This document shows positions 1 to 9,571 of a DNA stretch of 64,000 nucleotides, piece after piece. Source of the stretch: Terriglobia bacterium (GTDB taxonomy: Bacteria; Acidobacteriota; UBA6911); contig JAIQGI010000019.1 of the NCBI GenBank assembly GCA_020072565.1, forward strand, positions 179,473-243,472, given 5' to 3'. Under the pieces are notes generated by a model. It saw nothing but the letters and a program-made list of their open reading frames with translations, did no database searches and had not been told where the DNA came from. The first letter of the stretch is position 1. The number at the start of each line of letters is the position of its first letter. The position numbers and the translations under genes are program-made.

Positions 1-118
1 GGCCGGCGGCGAAGATCTTCTCCCTGGTGAGCTCTTCCGGCGCTTGCCTGCCGGCCAGAACAAACGGAATCAAAAGCGCGGCGCCTGTGGCCAAAGCAAT
101 AAACAGACTTCGTCGCAT
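1..118 (-). CDS. N-terminus of an exported protein, cut by the window edge
   Basis: On the minus strand an ATG at 118 is preceded by a good ribosome-binding site (GGGAGG, about 6 bases upstream). The translation begins MRRSLFIALATGAALLIP, a clear signal peptide with two arginines and a hydrophobic core. About 39 codons are visible before the edge, ending near a charged stretch (EELTREKIF). Nothing identifies the mature protein. It is transcribed in the same direction as the two sugar-metabolism genes that follow, but lies downstream of them across a gap of about 165 bases. Confidence 0.5.
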   Translation of the reverse strand, partial: MRRSLFIALATGAALLIPFVLAGRQAPEELTREKIFAAG

Positions 119-283
119 TCGTTACCTCCCGTTCAAGAGCTGGTGCCAGAATACCCATTTCCCTGATTCATGTCCAACATTGCGCTGGCTCCGCGCGGAT
201 CGCCGCGGAGGAGAATTTCAGATCGACCCTGAGAAGGCCGCCCTCCTGCAGTAGGACAGGAACAGACATCCTGTCGCTCACTT

Positions 284-1126
284 CTACAGTGAAGCCAGGA
301 CACCCCTCACGTAGCCGATCGACTCAGCTGCGCCGGGGAGGGGATCCTTCTCGTCCTTTTCGTACTCGAGGCTTACAGTGCCGGCATAACCGGTCTTGAT
401 CAACGCGCGCAAAAAAGCCGGGATGTCGATGACACCCCGCCCCATCTCGCAGGTCTCGCCTCTCTCATTGGCCGCGGTGACGTCCTTGATGTGGACATCG
501 ATGAGCCGGTCCGCGAAGCGCACGGCGTCCGCCGCTGGATCGATTCCCGATCGCTTCGCGTGTCCGGCGTCGATGCACAAGCCGATGCGGCGGTCGAGGC
601 CCTGGATCTTCTGATAGGCGCTCTCGGGAGTTGGGTAGATTTTATCCGTCGGACCGTGGTTGTGGATGGCGACGCGGATATCATAGTTTCCGACAAGGGT
701 GTTCACGAGCGGAAGGAGTTCGTGGTTCGGGACACCGACGATGATACCCATTCCTGCAGCTTTGGCATAATCGAAGGCCTGCCGCGCTTCCGCTTCATTC
801 TGCATGTAGATGACGCCGCCGGCATACAGATCGAGACCGGAGGCCTTTACCTTGGCGACTGCGGCCCGGATTTCGTCCGCCTCTGCCTCCAACGGCAGGT
901 GGAAACTCTTCAAGGAAATCCTCTTGAGGCTGAGCCTCCTGGTCATAGCCAGGGTTCCGTCGAGCCCGAAGGCCCGAAACGTATACGAGGCCATGCCGAG
1001 TTCGAACTTCGGTGCCGTGGTTTTACGCTGCGGTGCCTGGCGCATCGGGAGCGCCTCCGCGGCCCACCCTGCACCCAGTCCCATCCCGGTGACTTGGAAA
1101 AACGCTCTGCGAGTGGTCTTTTGCAT
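284..1126 (-). CDS. Tat-exported sugar phosphate isomerase/epimerase (TIM barrel)
   Basis: Predicted xylose-isomerase-like TIM-barrel protein of the sugar phosphate isomerase/epimerase superfamily, about 280 residues. The N-terminus TTRRAFFQVTGMGLGAG is a twin-arginine signal. Typical barrel motifs follow: VAIHNHGP, LCIDAGH, DVHIKDV and a terminal SLEYEKD, which supply the usual divalent-metal ligands (E/H/D/E). I place the start at 1126 because a GAGG lies 8 bases upstream and the signal peptide then has normal length. An ATG at 1201 overlaps the stop of the preceding gene by 4 bases and would add 25 residues, so translational coupling from there is an alternative. It probably forms an operon with the oxidoreductase upstream. 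Such pairs usually act on oxidised or keto sugars; the substrate is unknown. Confidence 0.85.
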   Translation of the reverse strand: MQKTTRRAFFQVTGMGLGAGWAAEALPMRQAPQRKTTAPKFELGMASYTFRAFGLDGTLAMTRRLSLKRISLKSFHLPLEAEADEIRAAVAKVKASGLDLYAGGVIYMQNEAEARQAFDYAKAAGMGIIVGVPNHELLPLVNTLVGNYDIRVAIHNHGPTDKIYPTPESAYQKIQGLDRRIGLCIDAGHAKRSGIDPAADAVRFADRLIDVHIKDVTAANERGETCEMGRGVIDIPAFLRALIKTGYAGTVSLEYEKDEKDPLPGAAESIGYVRGVLASL

Positions 1127-1197
1127 GGGACGCCTCGTCATGGGAGATTGTTTCCCCATCCTCCGGCCGCGCGCGACATCGTGCCGGACCGTGTCCG

Positions 1198-2547
1198 TCA
1201 TGCCGTCGGCAGAACCCAGGGCTTCCGATATTGGCGGCTCACGAGGGCCTGAGCCTCGGCGTCACCGGAAATATTCTCGGTTGCCGGGTCCCACTTGACA
1301 TAGCGCCGCAACCGGACGGCAATGTTGCCGAGATGGGGAGCGGTGATGGATTTGTGGCCGATCTCGACGTCCGCCGTGGGTATCTTCCGCGTCTTGAGAC
1401 ACTCGACGAAATTCTTCACATGTTCGAGGTGGAAGTCGCCGCCGACAAGCTGGCGTGGTGTCGGCATCATGCGGAAGACGCGCTCGGGCTGCTTGAATCG
1501 GTCAGTCTCGGCATAAACCTCCCAGCCGCCGCGGTCGACGACGAGAATGCCGTTTTCGCCATGGAACTCGCAGCCGTGCTCGCGCTGCCATGGCCCGATG
1601 CCGCAGCCAATCATGTGCTCCCACACAAGAGAGAAGCTCGGGAACTCGATGATGGACTGTTGCGTGTCGGGCGTTTCGCGAATGTCGTTGGGGAAGCCGA
1701 ACTTGCCGCCGATGGCCATCGCGCCCCGGGGTTCCTCGCCCATGGCCCACATGACAACGTCGACCATGTGGGCACCCCAGTCTGTCTGCAGTCCGCCCGA
1801 ATAGTCCCAAATCCAGCGGAAGTTGTGATGGACGCGCATCCGGTTGTAGGGACGCTGGGGCGCCGGGCCGAGCCACATGTCGTAATAGAGTTCGGGCGGC
1901 GGCGGCTCGTCGGGCGGGAAGCCGATATCGCCTTTCCAGTCGAGGTAGGCCCAGGCGCGCACCATCCGGATTTTGCCAAGCTTGCCGCCCTTCACAAACG
2001 CCACGGCGTCCTTGAAGTGGCCGGCGCTGCGCTGCTGCGTGCCGACGTCGACGACCCGCTTGTGCTTGCGGGCCGCCGTCACCATGGCCCTCCCCTCCGC
2101 GATCGTCGTGGCCAGAGGCTTCTCGACGTAGACATCCTTCCCTGCCTGGCAGGCCAGGATCGTTGCCAGCGCGTGCCAGTGGTCGGGAGTGGCTACGATG
2201 ACAGCGTCGATATCCTTGCGGTCGAGGATTTGGCGGAAATCCTTGTAGCCGTCGGGATTCTTCCCGCGGGCATCCGCGACCATCTTGACGCCCTCGGCCA
2301 TGTGCTTGTCGTCGACATCTGCGATGGCAGGGCAATCGACTGCGGGAAGCTTCAGGAAGGCACCGAGATCGGCTTTGCCCTGCCCACCGCTGCCGATCAG
2401 GGCAACGCGGATCTTGTCGCTCGGGGCCGCCTGTTTCTGCCGCCCATCGAGAACCGCTGCCGTTCCCAGGCCGGCCACGGCCGCGGTCGCCGCCGCAGTC
2501 GTCCTGGCGGTGTTCCCCAGGAACCTGCGTCTCGTCATTCTATTCAT
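1198..2547 (-). CDS. Tat-exported Gfo/Idh/MocA family oxidoreductase
   Basis: NAD(P)-dependent sugar dehydrogenase-like protein, 449 residues. A twin-arginine signal (MTRRRFLGNTA) precedes a Rossmann fold starting at IRVALIGSGGQGKADL, and the family hallmark VEKPLATT, whose lysine is catalytic, lies near residue 143. The start is supported by GGAGG 7 bases upstream. The C-terminal half is the usual beta-sheet substrate domain (YNRMRVHHNFRWIWDYSGG). The stop overlaps a possible start of the isomerase gene, so the two are probably co-transcribed. Known exported members oxidise sugars or process glycosides; this sequence does not fix the substrate. Confidence 0.9.
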   Translation of the reverse strand: MNRMTRRRFLGNTARTTAAATAAVAGLGTAAVLDGRQKQAAPSDKIRVALIGSGGQGKADLGAFLKLPAVDCPAIADVDDKHMAEGVKMVADARGKNPDGYKDFRQILDRKDIDAVIVATPDHWHALATILACQAGKDVYVEKPLATTIAEGRAMVTAARKHKRVVDVGTQQRSAGHFKDAVAFVKGGKLGKIRMVRAWAYLDWKGDIGFPPDEPPPPELYYDMWLGPAPQRPYNRMRVHHNFRWIWDYSGGLQTDWGAHMVDVVMWAMGEEPRGAMAIGGKFGFPNDIRETPDTQQSIIEFPSFSLVWEHMIGCGIGPWQREHGCEFHGENGILVVDRGGWEVYAETDRFKQPERVFRMMPTPRQLVGGDFHLEHVKNFVECLKTRKIPTADVEIGHKSITAPHLGNIAVRLRRYVKWDPATENISGDAEAQALVSRQYRKPWVLPTA

Positions 2548-2831
2548 AACGGGCCTCCTCCAAGCAGGATGGAAGGAAAGATGTCCATATATACACCAGA
2601 TGGTTGGGGACGGACCATCGATAATTCGAGCTTGCGTGCGCCAGGTCAGTCTGGAACTGGGCGAAAGTAGAAATAGCCAGTGGAAGGAATGCGATCCGTG
2701 CTGGATAAAAGAGCGTGCTCCTGCAGCAGTTTCCCGGCTTCATGAACAAGCTTCCAGTCTTGGGAAAGTCACCAATGTCCTCGATCCAGCCGGGATCTCT
2801 GCGCAGTTATGCCGGATTCCACCGAAGATCC

Positions 2832-4601
2832 TCAGCGAGTGGCAGCAGGCATTGACTCTGTTCCTCGCGCCGGTTCTTGTCCGCCGCGGCGCAAACGCGG
2901 AGAGAGAATCAGCACGCATCCATACACGGCGAGAGCGAGGAAAAGTGTTGCCGGACGTGAGCGCGAAAAATCCTGCAGCAGGATCTTCAAGCCGGTTACG
3001 GCGAGAACCGGATAGACCAGCCAGCCCCACTCCGCAAAACGTTTGCTTCTGCCTCCCCAGGCAAGCAGGAGAGCGGAAAGAGCGAGAACCACAGTCCTCA
3101 CCGTTGCCAGAATTCCCGCTTCCGCGCCGCCTTCCGGCAGACCTCCCAACATGCGGGCGGCCAGGGATACCACCATTCCGCCGAAGCCGCCCAGGAATAC
3201 AAACGTGACGATGAGGTTCTGGACCTGATACCAGCCTCGTCCGATGTTGGCCTGCATGCGCAGGGGCAGGCTCTCATTGAGTACTGCACCTGCAAGAATG
3301 ATCAGAAAGGCGATGCTGGGATTGGCGCCGACCGTGCTCGGGGCGCCCGCGAACGCGGTTCCAAAGTAAGAGAAGAATCCGCCGGCCACACTGGCTGCGA
3401 TCACACAGATCGTTGAGTGCAGAACCAGGGCGAAGCTGGAGGTGCGCCATCCCAGCCACTTGATCAGCACTGCCAGAAAGACGTACCCCAGGCTGAGTGC
3501 CGCCCCGCTCATGAGGAGGCCGCTGCCGGTCATGGTGAACAGCAAGGCCAGTGAAGTATAGAAATAGAAATTCCTGCTATGGCCGTCTCTTCTGTCCACG
3601 AAGGCGAAGGCCACCGCATAGGTAGCCACTCCGAGCAGGAGTCCGGCACTCCCCAGAATGGAGCTCCCGAAGCCCGTGTTTCGCGTAATCGAAACCGCTC
3701 CGACAAAACCGAGCAGAAAGGCCGCAATCACCTGGACGACTTCAAAGGGTATGACGTTGCGCGCCCGCACGATCGTCCGGATGGCGATATTGGCCAAGTA
3801 CAGGCCAAGCAGGAGGAGTTGGACCGTCAGTACCACGGCCAAAGATTCCCGAGGGTGCGGTTGGAGCGCGCGAAAGGTGAGAGCGAACACGGCCAGGTCG
3901 GCGCCAAGGGCGACCGGCCAGCGCAGGCCGCGCCACTCCAACTGATAGCCCAGCCAGAGAGTAACCAATCCCAGCAGGATCAAGAAGCAGGCGCCGGCAA
4001 CGAACGCTTCCATGTTGAACATCACTGCTACTGTAGTTGCCAGGGATCCGAGGGTCACGAACCAAGCCAGCGTTTCGAAGCGGCGCCTGCAGGCAATAAT
4101 CATGCCTGCGGCGGTAATGGCGCCCAGCAGCCAGGTGTGCCAGGGCGGCTGCAATATATGGAACCGCGTCACCGCCTCCCAGACAAGCGGGAAGGCCGTG
4201 AGCGAGGCGGCGATTCCGTGAAATGCGCAGCTCCACCACAGACCTCGTCCGGCCGCATGATCTGCGGCTCCCAGCCACAGCAGAGCGTAAACCAGCCCCA
4301 GAAATATCCCCAGGGAAGGGGAGAGCGTGCCGGCTTCCGTCAGAGCTCGCAGGAAGTAGGCGCCGGCCATCACCAGAAACAATCTTCCAACCAGGGAAAG
4401 AACGCCCGTATTCCCCACCCATTCGTAGTTCTGCGGCATTGGGGAAACTGCCGGGGACGCCAGCCTGTCTTTTTCAGCCGCCTCCTCCGTGGCCTCTGAA
4501 GTACTCTGCCTCTCCAGCAGAGCGAGGCGTCCTTCCAGGTCACGAAGCTTCTGCACAAGCTCCCGCATTTCGTATTCCAACTTGCCAATGCGTTCGTCCA
4601 T
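2832..4601 (-). CDS. DUF2339-type polytopic membrane protein
   Basis: Predicted integral membrane protein of 589 residues. A short N-terminal coiled coil (MDERIGKLEYEMRELVQKL, leucines and charges in heptads to about residue 35) is followed from about residue 60 by some 16 to 18 hydrophobic segments with few loops. The stretch GRLFLVMAGAYFLRALTE matches my memory of DUF2339 proteins. The frame is open much further upstream, to 5204, but that extension has no coding character. The ATG at 4601 has GAGG 6 bases upstream and gives a sensible N-terminus. Function is unknown; the neighbours do not clarify it. Confidence 0.75.
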   Translation of the reverse strand: MDERIGKLEYEMRELVQKLRDLEGRLALLERQSTSEATEEAAEKDRLASPAVSPMPQNYEWVGNTGVLSLVGRLFLVMAGAYFLRALTEAGTLSPSLGIFLGLVYALLWLGAADHAAGRGLWWSCAFHGIAASLTAFPLVWEAVTRFHILQPPWHTWLLGAITAAGMIIACRRRFETLAWFVTLGSLATTVAVMFNMEAFVAGACFLILLGLVTLWLGYQLEWRGLRWPVALGADLAVFALTFRALQPHPRESLAVVLTVQLLLLGLYLANIAIRTIVRARNVIPFEVVQVIAAFLLGFVGAVSITRNTGFGSSILGSAGLLLGVATYAVAFAFVDRRDGHSRNFYFYTSLALLFTMTGSGLLMSGAALSLGYVFLAVLIKWLGWRTSSFALVLHSTICVIAASVAGGFFSYFGTAFAGAPSTVGANPSIAFLIILAGAVLNESLPLRMQANIGRGWYQVQNLIVTFVFLGGFGGMVVSLAARMLGGLPEGGAEAGILATVRTVVLALSALLLAWGGRSKRFAEWGWLVYPVLAVTGLKILLQDFSRSRPATLFLALAVYGCVLILSPRLRRGGQEPARGTESMPAATR

Positions 4602-5381
4602 GGGTACCTCAAACCATCCTCGCCCGGAGGCCGCCGACATCAATTGCGCGCCAGCTTCCCCGGCGCGGCCACAGGTCCACTTAGGCGCGAGCGCCGGGCG
4701 GGCAGATGCAAGGCGCCGCGACGCAAGCGATGTGGTGACATTATCGAGGAGCGGCACCGCCGCAGCTGCCCGCCCGCCGTCGCGCCCCTGGGGGCTGAGG
4801 GCCGCAGCAATGCGGGTCTGCTGTTCTGTGACAGACCTCAAACACGCGCACTCCTGTGATGGCAACAAAACCACCAAGCTTGCATTCAAGCCAGATTCCC
4901 GAGCTGCGAATGAAATTGGCATCATTGTAGCCGAGGTAGCCTCTGGCGCGCAACGTTTCGCCTGGGCAGACTGTTTGTTGTTCCCTGCCATTGAGACACT
5001 GGGATCGCCGCCGCATGCACAAGCGCAAGATGGATTGCGGTTGCGACTGCCAAAGCGATGTTGATACCAGCTCCGATAGTGGCTGCAGCCATCCCCGTTC
5101 GGTATCGGATTCGGAATCGCCGTCGCAGCAGCAATTTCTTCTCCAGGCAGCCGGGATATCAAGGGACGCCAGACAAACGGCCGGTTGCAGCGTGTTTCTG
5201 CCACTCCCTGAATGGCAATTGTTTGATCAGGGATCTATTGCGGAGCTGGGCCTTTGCATGATATGTAATGCCCTCGGGTTGTGATTCTGATATCCGAATC
5301 CACAAAAAACTCAAAAGATCACGCCGAAAGCGCCGGAATCTTGTGAGTAGCTCCTCGCGTGGGGTAAAAAAAGGAGTGTGA
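4602..5381. other. Long intergenic region with no recognisable gene
   Basis: About 780 bases between the divergently transcribed membrane-protein gene and the cytochrome operon. Open frames here are short, rich in rare residues and lack ribosome-binding sites. It must contain promoters for both directions, but I could not pick a convincing -10/-35 pair. The last 20 bases hold the AAGGAG that serves the cytochrome gene. Confidence 0.5.
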
Positions 5382-6122
5382 ATGAAACAATTTGTCAACA
5401 AACCGCCCGATGCGCTGGTCCGGGTGATGGTTGTCTTTGTCGTATTTGTAGGCGGTGCGGTCTTGGTGAGGTATCTTCTTCCGGCCTCGCTCAAGGACAA
5501 AAGCCTTCATGTCAAGGCCACGGTCGACCAGGAAATGGCGAAGCCGATTCACTACGTGGGATCCGATGTCTGCGCGGCATGCCATGAGGAGTACAACCTC
5601 AAGAAATCAGGCTACCACGCCGGCCTGTCATGTGAAACCTGCCATGGCCCGGCCAAAAAGCATGCCGACAACCCGACGGAGGTAAAGCCGGAGGCGCCGC
5701 GCATGCGGGAGTTCTGCACGCTCTGCCATGCTTATGACCGCTCCAGGCCGACCGGTTTCCCCCAAATCAATTTTGCGGTGCACAACCCCATGAAACCGTG
5801 CATTTCATGCCACAATCCGCATGACCCGAAGCCGCCCAGTGTGCCGCAGGAGTGCGAGGCCTGCCACGGCGAGATTGCACGCACCAAGGCGGTCTCCCCG
5901 CACGTGCTGCTCGCATGCACCACTTGCCACACCGTTCCGGACGGGCACAAGGTCACGCCCAGGGCGATACGCGCGGCGATTCCCGGCGGCAGAGATTTCT
6001 GCGGCAAATGTCACGCGAAGGGCTCCAGCAATAAGGAGACGCCCAAGATCGACATTGACACTCATGGCGGACGATACCTTTGCTGGCAATGCCATTATCC
6101 GCACATGCCGGAGGTGAAGTAG
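5382..6122 (+). CDS. Membrane-anchored eight-heme cytochrome c
   Basis: 246-residue multiheme cytochrome. One N-terminal transmembrane helix (about residues 12 to 33) anchors a periplasmic domain with eight CXXCH heme-binding motifs: CAACH, CETCH, CTLCH, CISCH, CEACH, CTTCH, CGKCH and CWQCH. Extra histidines (HNPH, HYPH) could be distal ligands. The start has AAGGAG upstream. It is the first gene of a three-gene operon with an iron-sulfur subunit (1 base downstream) and an NrfD-type membrane subunit. By analogy with related complexes it probably exchanges electrons between the quinone pool and periplasmic acceptors. No terminal reductase motif is visible, so the final acceptor is unknown. Confidence 0.9.
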   Translation: MKQFVNKPPDALVRVMVVFVVFVGGAVLVRYLLPASLKDKSLHVKATVDQEMAKPIHYVGSDVCAACHEEYNLKKSGYHAGLSCETCHGPAKKHADNPTEVKPEAPRMREFCTLCHAYDRSRPTGFPQINFAVHNPMKPCISCHNPHDPKPPSVPQECEACHGEIARTKAVSPHVLLACTTCHTVPDGHKVTPRAIRAAIPGGRDFCGKCHAKGSSNKETPKIDIDTHGGRYLCWQCHYPHMPEVK

Positions 6123-6123
6123 G

Positions 6124-6879
6124 ATGGACAGAAACGACATGGATCGAAGAACATTCGCCGAGAAGCTCATCTCCTTCCTCTTGGTCCCATTGGGAGGGGC
6201 AGCGCTCTTCAGAGTGGCCGTGGCAGAAGACGCAAAATACAATCCGGCCGATCACTACTACGGAATGGGAATCCAGACCGACAAATGCATCGGTTGCGGC
6301 AGGTGTGTGCAGGCCTGCAAAGAAGAAAACGAAGTTCCCAAGGAGCCTTTTTTCTTCAGGACGTGGGTGGAAAGATACTTCATCAAGTCAAATAACGAGG
6401 CGATCGTTCAGAATTTAGATGAGAGGCTCGTAACGAGCAGTCAGCCGGGACCCGACGTTGATGTGGTGCGCAGCTTCTTCGTCCCGAAGCTCTGCAATCA
6501 ATGCGATAGCCCTCCTTGTGTGCAGGTATGTCCGGTGGCCGCGACCTTCAAGACGACGGAAGGTGTCATTCTGGTGGACAATGATCGCTGCCTGGGCTGC
6601 CGGTACTGCATCCAGGCATGCCCGTACGGCGCCAGGTATCTGCACCCTGTCCGGAAAACGGCCGACAAGTGCACCTTCTGTTATCACCGAATCACCAAAG
6701 ACCTGTCTCCGGCGTGCGTGGAGGTTTGTCCGACCCAGGCAAGAGTATTCGGCGATCTGAAAATCAAAGCCAGCCCGCTCACGCGCTTCAAGCGCATGAA
6801 TAAGCTTCAGCGCCTGAAGCCGTCGCTGAACACTGAGCCGAAAGTTTTCTACGCAAACCTGGATGGAGAAGTAAGATGA
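6124..6879 (+). CDS. Four-cluster [4Fe-4S] ferredoxin subunit (NrfC/PsrB type)
   Basis: 251 residues. The N-terminus MDRRTFAEKLISFLLVPLGG resembles a twin-arginine signal, so export with bound clusters is likely. Cysteine groups follow in the DMSO-reductase electron-transfer-subunit pattern: CIGCGRCVQAC near residue 55, CNQCDSPPCVQVCP near 125, CLGCRYCIQACP near 158, then CTFC and CVEVCP near 185 to 202, together enough for four [4Fe-4S] clusters. It should relay electrons between the NrfD subunit and the cytochrome. Its start lies 1 base after the cytochrome stop, and its stop overlaps the next start (ATGA). Confidence 0.92.
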   Translation: MDRNDMDRRTFAEKLISFLLVPLGGAALFRVAVAEDAKYNPADHYYGMGIQTDKCIGCGRCVQACKEENEVPKEPFFFRTWVERYFIKSNNEAIVQNLDERLVTSSQPGPDVDVVRSFFVPKLCNQCDSPPCVQVCPVAATFKTTEGVILVDNDRCLGCRYCIQACPYGARYLHPVRKTADKCTFCYHRITKDLSPACVEVCPTQARVFGDLKIKASPLTRFKRMNKLQRLKPSLNTEPKVFYANLDGEVR

Positions 6880-8093
6880 ATCAAGCGGCTATCGACACCT
6901 TGTACGAACTCTTGAAGCAGGTGACCGGATTTATCTATCCGAACGAGGTCGAAGTCCACTGGTCCATATTGATTGTGATTTACCCGTACCTGACCGGGTT
7001 GGTGGCCGGGGCGTTCATCCTCGCTTCGCTCGTCAAAGTATTCAACGTGAAAGAAGTACAGGCGGTCTACCGCCTTGCGCTCCTGACGGCACTGGCATTT
7101 CTTCTGATTGCGCCGCTCCCTTTGCTTCTGCATCTGGGGCACCCGGAGCGGGCCTACGAGATCTTCCTGAATCCCAACTTCAGCTCCGCCATGGCCATGT
7201 TCGGATTTGTTTACGCGTGGTACCTGATGGTGGTGCTGGTGCTGGAGATCTGGTTCGCCTATCGCAAGGATCTCATCGAATGGGCGCAGCATGAAACCTT
7301 TCCGATGCGCTGGATCCATAGAATCATGGCCTTGTTCTCCAGCGATCTGAGCCCGCGGGCGCTCGAGTTCGACCGCAAGCTGATGAAGGCGATCACCATC
7401 ATAGGCATCCCTTCGGCCTTCCTGCTCCACGGCTATGTCGGATTCATCTTCGGTTCGATCAAGGCGAATCCCTGGTGGAGCAGCGTGCTGATGCCGATCG
7501 TTTTTTTGTTCTCCGCCATCGTTTCGGGCATCGCGCTGGTGATCTTGCTTTACATGATCATCCTCCCCCTGAGGGGAGAAAAAATCGACATGCAGTGCCT
7601 GGACCGAATGTCCTCTTTCCTGTTTTACTCGGTGATCGTCGATTTTTCGTTGGAATGTCTCGACTTTATCCACCGGCTCTACGAGAGCGAGGAGTCCATC
7701 CGGATCCTGAGCGAGCTGGTAATGAACAAGCTCTTCGTCAGCCTGGCCATCATCCAGGTGCTTCTTGGGATGCTCCTGCCGCTCGGGATCATGGTTTGCA
7801 TCAAGCTTTTCAAGTTCGATGCCGAGCTCAGAAAACTCTTGTATTTCCTTTCCGTGATCCTGATTCAGCTGGGCATCTTCGCTACGCGGTGGAATGTAGT
7901 GATCGGCGGACAGATGTTTTCCAAGAGCTTCCGGGGCTTGACGACCTACAAGATGGAAATCGGCGGGATCGAAGGTCTTCTCATGACCCTGGCGTTGCTG
8001 GTTCTGCCGCTGCTGGTGCTCACGATCCTCGTAAAGCTGCTTCCCCCGTGGGGCGATGCTCCGAAAACCAGTCTGGAGCAGGCAAAGGGCTGA
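6876..8093 (+). CDS. NrfD/PsrC family quinone-interacting membrane subunit
   Basis: 405-residue polytopic protein with about 9 or 10 hydrophobic helices. The opening segment (WSILIVIYPYLTGLVAGAF) and later LLLHLGHPERAYEIF and FATRWNVVIGGQ are typical of the NrfD/PsrC family, which binds menaquinone in the membrane and passes electrons to a ferredoxin subunit. It overlaps the ferredoxin gene by 4 bases, indicating translational coupling. The usual molybdopterin catalytic subunit is absent from the operon and from the window, so this cytochrome/ferredoxin/NrfD set is more likely a quinol-cytochrome oxidoreductase or a module for an enzyme encoded elsewhere. Confidence 0.92.
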   Translation: MNQAAIDTLYELLKQVTGFIYPNEVEVHWSILIVIYPYLTGLVAGAFILASLVKVFNVKEVQAVYRLALLTALAFLLIAPLPLLLHLGHPERAYEIFLNPNFSSAMAMFGFVYAWYLMVVLVLEIWFAYRKDLIEWAQHETFPMRWIHRIMALFSSDLSPRALEFDRKLMKAITIIGIPSAFLLHGYVGFIFGSIKANPWWSSVLMPIVFLFSAIVSGIALVILLYMIILPLRGEKIDMQCLDRMSSFLFYSVIVDFSLECLDFIHRLYESEESIRILSELVMNKLFVSLAIIQVLLGMLLPLGIMVCIKLFKFDAELRKLLYFLSVILIQLGIFATRWNVVIGGQMFSKSFRGLTTYKMEIGGIEGLLMTLALLVLPLLVLTILVKLLPPWGDAPKTSLEQAKG

Positions 8094-8176
8094 ATCAAGG
8101 CCGGGGCGGCGCCGAAATCGCGATGGTCGGAATTGCAGTCGTCATCGGCACCTGACACTGCAAATGGCTGCGGATT

Positions 8177-9571
8177 TTATCGTGGTCCGGCGCCAATTCT
8201 AAGCACTACGATGGTACGATCATCGCGAGGCTGGCTGCGGGGGCCGTCCTTTCCGGCGTGAACCTCGATGGCTTTCACGATGTCTCCCGCGATTCGCTCC
8301 GCGGTGAAGGACGCGCACGCCTCGCCCAGCTGTGCGATCAGCCGCCTGAGGCCGAATTCCTCGTCGAGCGCGTTGGTTTGTTCGTGGATGCCGTCGGAGC
8401 AAAAGACCACAAAGTCGCCGGGTTGCAGACGCAGGCACACCGACTCGTAGGTGGAGTCGGGGAGGAGGCCGAGCGGCACTCCGGCGACATCAACCGTCTC
8501 CACGCGATTGTCGCGCACCAGAAACGGCTGAGGGAACCCTGCGTTGGCCAGGCACAGCTCGCGCCGAACCCCATCGTAGACACCGAATGCCATTGCAATA
8601 AACTGACCGTTGCTGCCGGGCATCTGGAGATGTCCGTTCAGATCGGCCAGCATCTCGGCCGGGAGAGAAGGTGAGTGGACGGCATGTTCGCGCAGGATGC
8701 CAACGCCCAAGGACGCAAGCAGGGCGGCCGCCGGCCCCTTGCCGGCAACATCGCCCACTGCGATGGCCAGGCGCCCCTCTCCGTAGGGCAGAAGATCATA
8801 AAAGTCGCCGCCCAATTCCTGTGCAGGGAGATAGAGCACGGCGATATCAATTCCATGCAGCCGGGGCATCTCCTTTGGCAGAAGCAGTTGCTGGACCTCG
8901 CGCGCCCGCTCCAGGTCTTCCGTCCTGCGCTGCTCGGCCCGGCGCAATTGATCGTACAGGCGGGCATTCTCGAGGGCGATAGCCACGGTGGAGGCCAGGG
9001 TGGCGAGCATCTGTTCGTGATCTTCGGTGAATGCGCACGGCTCGATGCTCTCGAGATCCAGGACGCCGAGCAGGCGGTCTTTCACGATCAAAGGAATGAC
9101 CAGCTCCGACTCCACCAACGGGCTCCCCTCGCACCGGATGTACCGTGGGTCGAACTCCACCCGGTCTACGCGGATCGGCTGCCGTTCGAGGGCAGCGGTG
9201 CCGCAGAGTCCCTCACCCAGGGCCAACGTAGCTCGTAATTGAATCCTTTCGTCGTAGCACAGGGAAAGAGCGTGTTCGAGCCGCCGCGTCTCGGGGTTCA
9301 AGAGCATGACGCTGAAGAGGTCGTAATCCACGAGCCGCTTCACACGCTCGCCGACGGCTCGCAGAAGTGCCTCGAAATCAAGGATTGACGTGAGCTCTTT
9401 GCCGATGTCGTGCAGCAGGGCAAGGATGCGCGCCTGCTCGATGAGAGCCGAGGAGAGATGGGCATCGCCGGCAGAATAGGCAAGCGCTTCGCTGCCGGCC
9501 TGCGCAGAGAACGAGTCGTGACCTCCAGGCGACTGAGTAAATGCCGCCGCTTTGTAATGCCGTTCCGGCAT
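8177..9571 (-). CDS. GAF-domain PP2C/SpoIIE-type serine phosphatase
   Basis: A signalling phosphatase. A GAF sensor domain lies at about residues 50 to 220 (SILDFEALLRAVGERVKRL, EGLCGTAALERQPIRV, LLGVLDLES). A short coiled linker (LRRAEQRRTEDLERAREVQ) leads into a SpoIIE-type PP2C domain with metal-binding motifs GGDFYDL, GDVAGKGPAAALL and FCSDGIHEQTN. It probably dephosphorylates an anti-sigma-factor antagonist, but no such partner is adjacent. The frame is open to a TTG at 9724 and has an ATG at 9676, but that part carries no domain. I chose the ATG at 9571 (464 residues), with moderate certainty. It converges with the NrfD operon. Confidence 0.88.
   Translation of the reverse strand: MPERHYKAAAFTQSPGGHDSFSAQAGSEALAYSAGDAHLSSALIEQARILALLHDIGKELTSILDFEALLRAVGERVKRLVDYDLFSVMLLNPETRRLEHALSLCYDERIQLRATLALGEGLCGTAALERQPIRVDRVEFDPRYIRCEGSPLVESELVIPLIVKDRLLGVLDLESIEPCAFTEDHEQMLATLASTVAIALENARLYDQLRRAEQRRTEDLERAREVQQLLLPKEMPRLHGIDIAVLYLPAQELGGDFYDLLPYGEGRLAIAVGDVAGKGPAAALLASLGVGILREHAVHSPSLPAEMLADLNGHLQMPGSNGQFIAMAFGVYDGVRRELCLANAGFPQPFLVRDNRVETVDVAGVPLGLLPDSTYESVCLRLQPGDFVVFCSDGIHEQTNALDEEFGLRRLIAQLGEACASFTAERIAGDIVKAIEVHAGKDGPRSQPRDDRTIVVLRIGAGPR

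Noticed and set aside
1231..2670. Plus-strand frame of 479 codons
   Set aside because: It lies antisense to the Gfo/Idh/MocA gene, whose motifs are clear. GC-rich codon use opens long shadow frames.
2832..5204. A 790-codon version of the DUF2339-type protein
   Set aside because: The first 201 codons are compositionally unlike protein; the ATG at 4601 has a ribosome-binding site and a sensible N-terminus.
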